From NCBI GenBank assembly GCA_030524525.1, contig JAUNGI010000001.1, forward strand, positions 46,841-110,840: 64,000 bases of DNA, given 5' to 3'. The DNA comes from Lachnospiraceae bacterium (GTDB lineage: Bacteria > Bacillota > Clostridia > Lachnospirales > Lachnospiraceae). The position numbers were made by a program, and so were the translations under genes. The notes under the pieces were generated by a model. It was not told the DNA's origin. It did no database searches and saw only the letters and a program-made list of their open reading frames with translations. Each line of letters starts with the position of its first letter. Positions within the stretch are counted from its first letter, which is position 1. This document shows, piece after piece, positions 43,403-52,127 of this stretch.

Positions 43403-44743
43403 TCAAAGTCCAAACGGAAGCTTGAAGCCTCCGCGGCGCTTGCCCTTGCCGCCCATCATGCCGGACATCTGCTTCATCATCTTCTGGGACTGTTCAAACT
43501 GCTTCATCAGCCGGTTGACGTCCGCAATGTCCACGCCCGCGCCTGCGGCAATGCGGCGCTTTCTCGGCGGCGTAATGATCTCCGGATGCATACGCTCCTG
43601 CTTGGTCATGGAACAGATCATCGCCTCCGTAGGCTTGAACGCGTTGTCGTCGATCTCCACATCCTTGAGCTGGCTGCCCATGCCGGGCATCATGCCCAGA
43701 ATGCTCTGAATGCCGCCCATCTTTTTCATCTGCTGGATCTGATCGTAAAAATCGTTGAAATCGAATTCCGCTTTGCGGAGCTTTTTCTCCATCTCGCGGG
43801 CTTTTTCCTCGTCAACCTCCGCCTGCACCTTTTCGATCAGGGTCAGCACGTCGCCCATGCCGAGGATGCGGGACGCCATACGGTCGGGGTAGAACTGCTC
43901 CAGATCCGACAGCTTTTCTCCCGTGCCCACATAGAGGATCGGCTTTCCGGTCACCGCACGGATGGACAGAGCCGCGCCGCCGCGGGTATCGCTGTCCAGC
44001 TTCGTAAGGATCACGCCGGTAATTCCGATCTTTTCGTCAAAGGTCGTCGCCACGTTCAGCACGTCCTGACCGGTCATGGAATCCACCGTCAGGATCGTAT
44101 TGTGCACCTCGACGGCGTCCTTAATGTCCTGAAGCTCCTTCATCAGCGCCTCGTCGATCTGCAAACGCCCCGCCGTATCGAGAATGACGACGTTATAGCC
44201 TTCCTTTTTCGCATGCTCCAGCGCCGCCTTCGCAATATTCACGGGACTGTGTCCGGTTCCCATCGCAAAGACCGGAACGCCCTGCTTTTCTCCGTTCACC
44301 TTCAACTGCTCGATCGCCGCCGGGCGGTAAATATCGCAGGCGACCAAAAGCGGCCTTCTTCCGGAAGCCTTCCACTTGCCCGCCAGCTTTGCGGACATCG
44401 TCGTTTTTCCCGCGCCCTGCAAGCCGCACATCATCACGACGGTGATCCCGCTTACAAACGTGACCTCGGTGGTCTCGGCTCCCATCAGACGCGTCATTTC
44501 CTCGTTGACGATCTTAATGACCATCTGTCCCGGCGTCAGACTCGAAAGGACGTCCTGCCCGATCGCGCGCTCCTGCACGGCGGAAACGAACTGCTTTACG
44601 ACCTTGAAATTGACGTCCGCCTCCAGCAGCGCAAGCTTGACCTCGCGCAGCGCCGCCTTCACGTCCGCCTCGGTCAGACGTCCCTTGCCCCGGAGATTCT
44701 TAAATACGTTCTGTAATTTTTCCGATAAGCTTTCAAATGCCAT
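43403..44743 (-). CDS. ffh: Signal recognition particle protein Ffh
   Basis: A 446-residue SRP54 GTPase. N domain, then G domain with GLQGAGKTTMSAKLAG, DTAGRLQIDEALM, LTKLDSDTRGGAALS, and the Met-rich M domain (QMKKMGGIQSILGMMPGMGS and MMKQMSGMMGGKGKRRGG) that binds 4.5S RNA and signal sequences. AAGGAG at the ylxM end precedes the ATG. It follows ylxM by seven bases. Confidence 0.97.
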   Translation of the reverse strand: MAFESLSEKLQNVFKNLRGKGRLTEADVKAALREVKLALLEADVNFKVVKQFVSAVQERAIGQDVLSSLTPGQMVIKIVNEEMTRLMGAETTEVTFVSGITVVMMCGLQGAGKTTMSAKLAGKWKASGRRPLLVACDIYRPAAIEQLKVNGEKQGVPVFAMGTGHSPVNIAKAALEHAKKEGYNVVILDTAGRLQIDEALMKELQDIKDAVEVHNTILTVDSMTGQDVLNVATTFDEKIGITGVILTKLDSDTRGGAALSIRAVTGKPILYVGTGEKLSDLEQFYPDRMASRILGMGDVLTLIEKVQAEVDEEKAREMEKKLRKAEFDFNDFYDQIQQMKKMGGIQSILGMMPGMGSQLKDVEIDDNAFKPTEAMICSMTKQERMHPEIITPPRKRRIAAGAGVDIADVNRLMKQFEQSQKMMKQMSGMMGGKGKRRGGFKLPFGL

Positions 44744-44750
44744 ACGCTTG

Positions 44751-45158
44751 CTATAACTCCTTCAAAACCTGCTCCGAAGCTTCCCGGATCCGGTCCGCCA
44801 GCTTCCGAACCTCTCCCGCCGCCTCCGACTCCAAAAGCCGGTCCGCCGCGTCGCGGATCGCCGTCACCTGTGCGCGGGTCGATTGAAACCGCGCGACCAA
44901 ATGCAGCTTTTCCTCATATTCGTGAAGCTTCCGGCTGGAACGCTTTACGATATCGTATACTCCCTGACGGCTGAGCCCCGTTTCGTCGGAGATCTCCCCC
45001 AAGGAGAAATCGTTTAAGATATAGTCCTCAAAGATCTGCCGGTGCCGGGGATTCAGAAGCTCGCCGTAAAAATCATAGTACAGAGAGAGCGTTACGGCCT
45101 CCTGGAGCCACTCCTCCGTATCCGACTTTTTCGAACTGTAATGCGTCTGCGCGTCCAT
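44751..45158 (-). CDS. ylxM: YlxM-type helix-turn-helix protein of the SRP operon
   Basis: A 135-residue protein: sigma-70 region 4-like helix-turn-helix (LSLYYDFYGELLNPRHRQIF, then FSLGEISDETGLSRQGVYDI) followed by a charged helical tail. The family is always next to ffh and may modulate SRP, though its action is not settled. GAGGGGAT precedes the ATG. It heads the block behind the promoter at 45225-45254. Confidence 0.93.
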   Translation of the reverse strand: MDAQTHYSSKKSDTEEWLQEAVTLSLYYDFYGELLNPRHRQIFEDYILNDFSLGEISDETGLSRQGVYDIVKRSSRKLHEYEEKLHLVARFQSTRAQVTAIRDAADRLLESEAAGEVRKLADRIREASEQVLKEL

Positions 45159-45224
45159 ATCCCCTCAATAATGAAGCAAATCTTTCCCTCTTGCGTGTAA
45201 AGCTTTTTTCTTGACACCTCGGTC

Positions 45225-45254
45225 AGTATACGCACAAAGAAAGGAAATGTCAAG
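45225..45254 (-). promoter_or_regulatory. Promoter of the ylxM-ffh-rpsP-khpA operon
   Basis: Minus strand -35 TTGACA (45249-45254), 18-base spacer, -10 TATACT (45225-45230). The -35 overlaps the end of the RNA methyltransferase gene. Confidence 0.75.
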
Positions 45255-46032
45255 AACTTTTCCGATCTTTTTCCGTTTTTTTTCCGTTTCCGCCCCGCCC
45301 GGCAAACAAATACGTCCCGATCCCCACCGCGATCGTCAGATTCAGCGAATCCACCTCGTCCGACTGCGGGATCAGAAGACTCTCTCCGTACGCCGCGTAC
45401 TCCTCCGGCAGACCCGCCGCTTCGTTGCCGAAGATCAGCGTATAGCACTCCGGCTTCGGGCACTCCTCCGCCGTAAGCTGTGTTTTTCCGGTCAGCATGA
45501 ACGGAAACATCCGCCGCTTATCGCCGCCCGCAGCGCCGCAGTCCTCCGCATATTCCGCGGCATAGTCCGCAAACGAGTCGAAATACTGCACGCGCACGGA
45601 AAACAGTGCGCCCATCGAGGCCCGCACCGCCTTCGGATGAAACGCGTCCACGGCGGGACGAATGAGCGCCGCGTCATGAATGCCCATTGCCAAGCAGGTG
45701 CGCAGGATCGTTCCCAGATTGCCCATATTGCTCGGATTGACGAGCATCAGATGGGGCGCTCCGTGGACAAGCCTGCGTTCGTACTTCCGAAAGACGCCCA
45801 CGACGAACACGTTTTCCTTGTCGCTGACCCGGGCGATCGTCTTGTCCCCCGACAAAACCGGAACGCGGAGCTCTTGGCAGAGCGCCGCAAGCTCCTCCCG
45901 TTCAGTATAGGCGGAATGAATATAAACTCCCAGCGCCTGTTCGGGGCATTTGCGAAGCAGCTCATAGGTCGGAAACGCCCCCAGCGCATAGGAATATGAA
46001 AAATCTTTTTTATAAGGCTTGATCGGTTCCAT
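45250..46032 (-). CDS. TrmH/SpoU family RNA methyltransferase
   Basis: A 260-residue SPOUT-class rRNA/tRNA 2'-O-methyltransferase. The three SpoU motifs are present: LVNPSNMGNLGTILRTCLAM, LIFGNEAAGLPEEYAAYG and IPQSDEVDSLNLTIAVGIGT, which form the knot that binds S-adenosylmethionine. The N-terminal part resembles the L30e-like substrate-binding domain. The exact target nucleotide cannot be told. It is the last gene of the seven-gene run from rluF and lies seven bases after the GH36 gene. Confidence 0.9.
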   Translation of the reverse strand: MEPIKPYKKDFSYSYALGAFPTYELLRKCPEQALGVYIHSAYTEREELAALCQELRVPVLSGDKTIARVSDKENVFVVGVFRKYERRLVHGAPHLMLVNPSNMGNLGTILRTCLAMGIHDAALIRPAVDAFHPKAVRASMGALFSVRVQYFDSFADYAAEYAEDCGAAGGDKRRMFPFMLTGKTQLTAEECPKPECYTLIFGNEAAGLPEEYAAYGESLLIPQSDEVDSLNLTIAVGIGTYLFAGRGGNGKKTEKDRKSS

Positions 46033-46039
46033 CGTTCCG

Positions 46040-48301
46040 CTATTCTCCGGTCACCTCTTGCAGATACAGCGTCTGACTTGTAAAGTCGCCGTAGACGTTC
46101 ACCAGAATGCCCGCCTCCATAAGCGTCCGCCCGCTTGCGGTCTGTCCGGTTTCCTCGATCCGGTACCGCTTTTCGGGCGCAAGTCCGCGAAGCTTGATGT
46201 TCCGGCTTGGATAATTCGGCCGTCCCAGCACCTGAACAAACGTAAAGAGCGCCTCGGACTTATCCTTTGCAACGAACATCCACGCGTCGTAGCCGCCGTC
46301 CGCAAACAGATTGCCGAGCCGGTACTGGTCTCCCGTGCGCACAAGCGGATTGAAGCGATGGAACTTCGCGATCTGTCCCGGGATCGCGTCACGATCCGCC
46401 TGCGGAATGCGGGTCACGTCCAGCTCGTAGCCAAACGTCCCCACCAGAGCCACGTCGCCGCGGGTCGCAAACGGGGTCGTTCTGCCGACCGTGTGGTTGG
46501 GGCAGTCCGAAACGTGCGCGCCCATGGCGGAGGCCGGATAGCAAAGGCTCGTTCCGTATTGGATTTTCAGCCGTTCAATCGCGTCCGTGTCGTCGGACGT
46601 CCAGATCTGGGGCGAGAAATACAGCATCGCCGGGTCGAAGCGGGCGCCGCCGCCGGAGCAGTTTTCCAGCAGCAGGTGCGGGTAATCGGTCGTCAGACGG
46701 TTCATCAGGTCGTAAACGCCGAGCACATACCGGTGCCACAGCTCCCGCTGCCGCTTTCTCGGAAGCGAGGTCGAGCCCACCTCGGTGAGCTGGCGATTCA
46801 TATCCCACTTTATGTATTCAATGTTCGCCGAATCCAAGATCTTTCGCATCATGCCGTAAACATAGTCGCGCACCTCGGCGTTCGAGTAGTCGAGCACATA
46901 CTGCTCCCGGCTCTGGGTCAGCTCGCGTCCGATGATCTGGATCGCCCATTCCGGATGCTCCGCATAGAGCTTGCTGTCCGGCGAGATCATCTCCGGCTCG
47001 AACCAGATGCCGAACTTCATGCCGAGCTTATTGACTTCGTTCACGAGATACGGCAGACCGCCTTTCAGCTTGTCCTCATAAACGAACCAGTCGCCGAGAG
47101 AGGAATTGTCCGAATCGCGGTGACCGAACCAGCCGTCGTCCATCACGAGCATTTCCACGCCCAGCTCCGCCGCCTGCTTTGCAATGGCGATCAGCTTCTC
47201 GGTGTCGAATTGGAAATAGGTCGCCTCCCAGTTGTTGATCAGCACCGGCCGCTTCTTGTCCTTCCACTCGCCCCGGATCAGATGACCGCGGTACAGATCG
47301 TGGAACGTCCGCGACATCTCCCCGATGCCGTGCTTGGAATATACCATAACGACCTCCGGCGCCGTAAACTCCTCCTCGGTGCGCAGCAGCCAAGAAAAGT
47401 CGAAGGGATGGATGCCCATAACGAAGCGCGTATGCTTATGCTGCGTCACCTCCGCCTGCGCGAAGAAGTTTCCGCTGTATACAAGGTTGAAGCCGTACGC
47501 CTCTCCGGTCTCCTCGTCGGCGTTGTGAGAAACGAGCGCCACGAACGGGTTGCTCTGGTGGGAGGATTCGCCCTTGACGCTGTCCACCGACTGCTTGCCG
47601 TGGTGCAGCGGCGCGCGTTCCACGATCCGTTCTCTTGCCCAGCTGCCGTTCAGCGTGATCATATCGTAAGCGCTGCTCTCAAAATCCACGCAGGCGGAAA
47701 GCACCCGCTGGAGCCGCACGTCCGCCTCGCCGTGGTTGACGACCTTCGCGGAGCGCGTAACGACGTTCAGCTTGGCAAAGATCGTATAGGTCAGCTCCAC
47801 GGTCAGACCCGCGTGGGCGTCCTCCAAGATCATAACCAGCGTGTCCGCCTCGCCCTCTCCCGCAAACGTGGCGGGCAGACAGCTTACGCCCTTTTGCCGC
47901 AGCGCCGGCTTGCCCTTTTCGACACGGCTTCCGACAAAGCGCAGATCGCAGGCGGACATGCCGTCCTCGTCCAAAATCATAAAGCAGGGCTCGCGGTAAT
48001 CGCCGATGCCGTGGCACGGAAATTCAAACGAACGCGAGTCCATAAAGGTCGCCCGCTCCCGGTTGAGGACTCTCGGCGTGTACGGAGAATCCGACAGCCG
48101 CAGCAGATAGGACAGGTCGTCCTCGCCGCAGCGCGCGCCGTAATACACATGCAGCAAATAGCCCTCCTCGGTGACCGCCATCGCATAGGTGATCTCCTCG
48201 TTGTCCAGACGGAACAGCCGCAGCTCCTCCGTGTCCGTTACCTGCGCGCCGTTTACCCAGCGCCGCATTTCCACGCTTGTTGTTCCGGTTGTGATTGCCA
48301 T
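46040..48301 (-). CDS. Alpha-galactosidase, GH36
   Basis: A 753-residue intracellular GH36 enzyme releasing galactose from raffinose-type sugars and galactomannan fragments. N-terminal beta-supersandwich, central barrel with WFGHRDSDNSSLGDWF, the nucleophile Asp500 in YIKWDMNRQLTEVGS, ENCSGGGARFD, and the acid/base Asp570 or Asp571 in WTSDDTDAIERLK. AAGGAGGTTATT precedes the ATG. No sugar transporter or regulator adjoins it; it is embedded between an ABC exporter and an RNA methyltransferase in the run from rluF. Confidence 0.95.
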   Translation of the reverse strand: MAITTGTTSVEMRRWVNGAQVTDTEELRLFRLDNEEITYAMAVTEEGYLLHVYYGARCGEDDLSYLLRLSDSPYTPRVLNRERATFMDSRSFEFPCHGIGDYREPCFMILDEDGMSACDLRFVGSRVEKGKPALRQKGVSCLPATFAGEGEADTLVMILEDAHAGLTVELTYTIFAKLNVVTRSAKVVNHGEADVRLQRVLSACVDFESSAYDMITLNGSWARERIVERAPLHHGKQSVDSVKGESSHQSNPFVALVSHNADEETGEAYGFNLVYSGNFFAQAEVTQHKHTRFVMGIHPFDFSWLLRTEEEFTAPEVVMVYSKHGIGEMSRTFHDLYRGHLIRGEWKDKKRPVLINNWEATYFQFDTEKLIAIAKQAAELGVEMLVMDDGWFGHRDSDNSSLGDWFVYEDKLKGGLPYLVNEVNKLGMKFGIWFEPEMISPDSKLYAEHPEWAIQIIGRELTQSREQYVLDYSNAEVRDYVYGMMRKILDSANIEYIKWDMNRQLTEVGSTSLPRKRQRELWHRYVLGVYDLMNRLTTDYPHLLLENCSGGGARFDPAMLYFSPQIWTSDDTDAIERLKIQYGTSLCYPASAMGAHVSDCPNHTVGRTTPFATRGDVALVGTFGYELDVTRIPQADRDAIPGQIAKFHRFNPLVRTGDQYRLGNLFADGGYDAWMFVAKDKSEALFTFVQVLGRPNYPSRNIKLRGLAPEKRYRIEETGQTASGRTLMEAGILVNVYGDFTSQTLYLQEVTGE

Positions 48302-48325
48302 AATAACCTCCTTATATACTGTTTT

Positions 48326-50092
48326 TTATCCGTTCTGCATTCTTTCCGACATCGTATAGTAGTCGTAATACATTCCCTTCTGCGCCATCAGGCTTTGGTG
48401 CGTTCCCTCCTCGGCGATCCCGTCCTCGCGCAGGACCAAGATCCGGTCGGCGTTCTGAATGGTCGAAAGCCGGTGCGCGATCGTAATGCTCGTTCTTCCC
48501 CGGCTCAGCGCCGAAAGCGCCTTTGCGACCACAAATTCGCTCTCGTTGTCGAGCGCCGAGGTCGCCTCGTCCAGCAAAAGGATCGGCGGGTCCTTCAGGA
48601 ATACCCGCGCAATGCTGATCCGCTGCTTCTGTCCGCCGGAGAGCTTCACGCCCCGCTCGCCCACATAGCTGTCATAGCCCTCCCGCAGACGGGTGATAAA
48701 CTCGTGCGCGCCGGCTTTTTTCGCCGCCTCGATCGCTTCCTCCCGCGTGGCGCCCGGACGACCGTAGAGAATGTTTTCCATGACCGTTCCCGAAAACAGG
48801 TAAACGTCCTGCTGAACGATGCCGATCTGCTGCCGCAGACTCCGCAGCGTAAAGCGCCGAATATCGCTTCCGTCGATGGAGATGCTTCCCTCGTCCACGT
48901 CGAAAAAGCGGGGGATCAGATTGCACAGCGTTGTCTTTCCGCCGCCCGAGGGGCCCACGATCGCCAGATGCTCCCCGGCACGGACCGTCAGATTCAGATC
49001 GTGGAACACGATGTTGTGGTCGTCCGGATACTCAAACGAAACATGGGAAAATTCGATCTTCCCTTCCGGCTTCGGCATTTCCACCGCGTCCGGTTCGTCG
49101 AAGATCTCGATCTCGGCGTCCATGATCTGCAAAAACCGTTCGATGCCCGTAATGCCCCGCTGGAACTGCTCGGCAAACTCAATGATCCGCCGGATGGTCG
49201 TGATCAGGGAGCCGACATAGAGCGTATAGGCGACCAGATCCCCCGCCGTAATATAGCCCTTCGTCACCCAGACGCCGCCCGCCAGAATGATAAGCAGGTA
49301 CATCAGCCCGTCAAAGGCGATGACGCTCGTCTGAAACGCCGCCATATATCGGTAGGTCTTTCGTTTGATCTGATGAAACTTTTCGTTTCCTTCCCCGAAT
49401 TTTGCAATTTCCAAAGGCTCGTTGGCAAACGCCTTTACGACCTTATTGCCCAGCAGACTGTCCTCGATATTGGCGTTCAGCTCGCCGATCTGCACGCGCT
49501 GCGCGGCGAACGCCTTCCGGTTTTTCCGGTTCAGCTTGACGCAGACAAAGACCATCACGGGCACGACCGCAAAGATCATCAGCGTCAGGGGCACGTTGAT
49601 GGTCGCAAGGATCGCAAACGAAACCACGATCTTGATCGCCGCCACGAAAAATTCCTCCGGGCAATGATGGGCGAACTCGGTCACGTCGAACAGATCGTTC
49701 GTAATGCGCCCCATGATCTGCCCGACCTTCGTGTTGTTATAAAAGCTCGTCGAAAGCCGCTGCAAATGCGCGTAGGCGTCCCGGCGCATATCGGTCTCCA
49801 TCTCCACGCCCATCACATGCCCCTCGTAGGCGCGGTAATAGTTGGCAAAGCAGTCGATCACGCGCAGCGCCAGATACAAAAGCGCCGCCTTGCCCACAAA
49901 CGAAACGGTCAGCGACGCCAGATCGTTCATGGCGGTGTTGGTGATTTTCCGCAGGATCATCGGAAGCACAAGCTCGCACAGCGTCGTCAGCGCTGAACAG
50001 AACAGGTCGAGCGCCATGACCTTGCCGTGCCGCCGATAATACGGAAAGAAACGCCGCAGAAGCGTGGCGGTGGAATATTCCTTGTTGTCCAT
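48326..50092 (-). CDS. Homodimeric-type ABC exporter (MsbA/BmrA-like)
   Basis: A 588-residue half-transporter with six membrane helices (about 20-320) and an ATPase with Walker A GPSGGGKTT, signature KLSGGQKQRISIAR, Walker B ILLLDEATSALD with the catalytic Glu, and switch IAHRLSTI. All sites are canonical and no partner gene adjoins it, so it likely works as a homodimer exporting lipids or drugs. GGGAGAGGGAGACT precedes the ATG. Confidence 0.92.
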   Translation of the reverse strand: MDNKEYSTATLLRRFFPYYRRHGKVMALDLFCSALTTLCELVLPMILRKITNTAMNDLASLTVSFVGKAALLYLALRVIDCFANYYRAYEGHVMGVEMETDMRRDAYAHLQRLSTSFYNNTKVGQIMGRITNDLFDVTEFAHHCPEEFFVAAIKIVVSFAILATINVPLTLMIFAVVPVMVFVCVKLNRKNRKAFAAQRVQIGELNANIEDSLLGNKVVKAFANEPLEIAKFGEGNEKFHQIKRKTYRYMAAFQTSVIAFDGLMYLLIILAGGVWVTKGYITAGDLVAYTLYVGSLITTIRRIIEFAEQFQRGITGIERFLQIMDAEIEIFDEPDAVEMPKPEGKIEFSHVSFEYPDDHNIVFHDLNLTVRAGEHLAIVGPSGGGKTTLCNLIPRFFDVDEGSISIDGSDIRRFTLRSLRQQIGIVQQDVYLFSGTVMENILYGRPGATREEAIEAAKKAGAHEFITRLREGYDSYVGERGVKLSGGQKQRISIARVFLKDPPILLLDEATSALDNESEFVVAKALSALSRGRTSITIAHRLSTIQNADRILVLREDGIAEEGTHQSLMAQKGMYYDYYTMSERMQNG

Positions 50093-50132
50093 AGTCTCCC
50101 TCTCCCGTTCGATTCTTGCTTCGGCACGCCGC

Positions 50133-51161
50133 TCAGCAGGATTCGGCGATCGTGTAGATCAGCCGCTCCGAATCCTCCCAGCCAAGGCAGGGGTCGGTGA
50201 TCGACTTCCCGTAAACGCCGTCTCCGATCTTCTGACTGCCCTCCACAAGGTAGCTTTCGATCATCAGCCCCTTTACGAGCTTATGAATGTCCGCAGAATG
50301 CCGACGGCTGTGCAGCACCTCTTTTGCGATCCGGATCTGTTCCTCAAACTTCTTATTGGAATTGGAGTGATTCGTATCGACGATGCACGCCGGATTTTTA
50401 TAATTCCGCTTCTGGTACAGCTCGTGCAGCAGGATCAGATCCTCGTAATGATAGTTCGGCAGGCACGCGCCCCGCTTGTTGACCGCTCCGCGCAGGATCG
50501 TATGCGCCAGCTCGTTGCCGTGCGTCTCCACCTCCCAGCCCCGATAGATAAAGCTATGGCTCGCCTGCGCCGCCACCACCGAGTTCATCATCACGGACAG
50601 GTCGCCGCTCGTGGGGTTCTTCATGCCCGCCGGAACGTCCATGCCGCTGACCGTCATTCGGTGCTGCTGATCCTCCACGGAACGCGCGCCCACCGCCACA
50701 TAGGAAAGCAGGTCGTCGATATAGCGGTAATTTTCCGGATAGAGCATCTCGTCCGCGGCGGTCAGCCCGGTCTCCGCGATCGCGCGGATGTGCATCCGGC
50801 GGATGGCGATCAGCCCCTGCAGCATATCGGGCGTCTTGTTGGGGTCGGGCTGGTGCAGAAGCCCCTTATAGCCCTCTCCCGTGGTCCGCGGCTTGTTGGT
50901 GTAGATGCGGGGGATCAGGATCAGCTTGTCCTCGACCTTTTCCTGTACGCGGCGAAGCCTCGTCACATAGTCCAGCAGAGCCTCCTCGTTGTCCGCCGAG
51001 CAGGGTCCGATTATGACGAGGAACCGGTCGGATTCGCCGGTAATGACCTGCCGGATCTGCCGGTCGCGCTCCGCCTTGACCGCCCGCAGCGCCTCCCCCA
51101 TCGGGAACTGCTCCTTGATCTCCATCGGGATCGGTAATTTTCTTTTGAATTCCATATTCAT
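50133..51161 (-). CDS. aroF: 3-deoxy-7-phosphoheptulonate synthase (class I)
   Basis: A 342-residue class I DAHP synthase, which condenses phosphoenolpyruvate and erythrose 4-phosphate in the first step of aromatic amino acid synthesis. Typical segments: VIIGPCSADNEEALLDYV, LIPRIYTNKPRTTGEGYKG, GARSVEDQQHRM, GMKNPTSGDLSVMMN and CIVDTNHSNSNKKFEEQ, which carry the metal and substrate ligands. AAGGAG precedes the ATG. It follows metA in the run; other shikimate genes are absent here. Paralogue letter (F/G/H) is not resolvable. Confidence 0.93.
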   Translation of the reverse strand: MNMEFKRKLPIPMEIKEQFPMGEALRAVKAERDRQIRQVITGESDRFLVIIGPCSADNEEALLDYVTRLRRVQEKVEDKLILIPRIYTNKPRTTGEGYKGLLHQPDPNKTPDMLQGLIAIRRMHIRAIAETGLTAADEMLYPENYRYIDDLLSYVAVGARSVEDQQHRMTVSGMDVPAGMKNPTSGDLSVMMNSVVAAQASHSFIYRGWEVETHGNELAHTILRGAVNKRGACLPNYHYEDLILLHELYQKRNYKNPACIVDTNHSNSNKKFEEQIRIAKEVLHSRRHSADIHKLVKGLMIESYLVEGSQKIGDGVYGKSITDPCLGWEDSERLIYTIAESC

Positions 51162-51200
51162 ATGGGTATGTGCTCCTTTTCCCTTTTTTCGATATTTCCG

Positions 51201-52106
51201 TTACCATGCGTAAGGCGTTACCTGATAAACGTAATAGTTCAGCCAATTCGTATAGAGCGTATTGGCGTGCGCCCGCCACAAAAGCTGGGGACGGCGTTCG
51301 GGATCGTCGTCCGGATAGTAATTTTTCGGCAGCTCGATCGGCAGCCCTTTGGCAAGGTCGCGCTTATATTCCTTGTCGAGCGTTACCCGGTCGTACTCCG
51401 GATGTCCCATCACGAAGATCTGGCGCCCCTCCTTTGCCATTACGAGAAATACCCCCGCCTCCTCCGACTCCGCCATGATCGTCAGCTCCGAATGCGCGGC
51501 GACGTCCTCGCGCCGCACGGTCGTATGCCGGGAATGCGGCATCCAGAATTCGTCGTCAAAGCCGCGCACCAGCGGCTCGCGGCGGTTCCGTACGCGGTGC
51601 GGGAACAGCCCGAACAGCTTTTTTTCCAACGGCACCTTGGCGATCCCGTAGTGGTAGTAAAGCCCCGCCTGCGCGCCCCAGCAGATATGCAGCGTGCTCG
51701 TCACATGGGTCTTGCTCCACTCCATGATCTCGGTCAGCTCGTTCCAGTAAACGACCTCCTCGAACTCCATCTGCTCCACCGGCGCTCCGGTAATGATCAG
51801 CCCGTCGAACCACCGGTCGCGTACGTCGTCGAACGTATAATAAAACTGATCCAAATGACTTTTGGCGGTATTTTTTCCCACATAGCTCGCCGTTGTCAGA
51901 AAGGTCACGTCGATCTGCAGCGGCGTGTTGGAAAAGCTGCGCAGAAGCTGTACCTCCGTGTCCTCCTTCAAAGGCATCAGGTTCAGAATCGCGATCCGCA
52001 GCGGACGGATGTCCTGCGTCATGGCGCGGTTCTCGTCCATGACAAAGATATTTTCGTCGATCAGCACCTTTTTTGCCGGCAGATCGTTTTGCACTTTGAT
52101 CGGCAT
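51201..52106 (-). CDS. metAA: Homoserine O-acetyltransferase (MetA type)
   Basis: A 301-residue MetA that activates homoserine for methionine synthesis. The nucleophile Cys142 is in [16 protein letters not shown] and the His/Glu pair in [11 protein letters not shown]. Residue 111 is Glu ([11 protein letters not shown]); published work on Bacillus MetA links Glu at 111 to acetyl-CoA use and Gly (as in E. coli) to succinyl-CoA, so acetyltransferase is predicted despite frequent succinyl annotations. GATGAGGAAAC precedes the ATG. It lies between ligA and aroF. Confidence 0.93.
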   Translation of the reverse strand: MPIKVQNDLPAKKVLIDENIFVMDENRAMTQDIRPLRIAILNLMPLKEDTEVQLLRSFSNTPLQIDVTFLTTASYVGKNTAKSHLDQFYYTFDDVRDRWFDGLIITGAPVEQMEFEEVVYWNELTEIMEWSKTHVTSTLHICWGAQAGLYYHYGIAKVPLEKKLFGLFPHRVRNRREPLVRGFDDEFWMPHSRHTTVRREDVAAHSELTIMAESEEAGVFLVMAKEGRQIFVMGHPEYDRVTLDKEYKRDLAKGLPIELPKNYYPDDDPERRPQLLWRAHANTLYTNWLNYYVYQVTPYAW

Positions 52107-52127
52107 GTTTCCTCATCCCCTCGGTTC

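Noticed and set aside
46019-49996. A 1325-codon open frame on the plus strand
   Set aside because: It runs antisense to the GH36 and ABC exporter genes, whose motifs are intact on minus; the plus translation is His/Arg/Val-rich without domains. It is a shadow of high-GC codon use.
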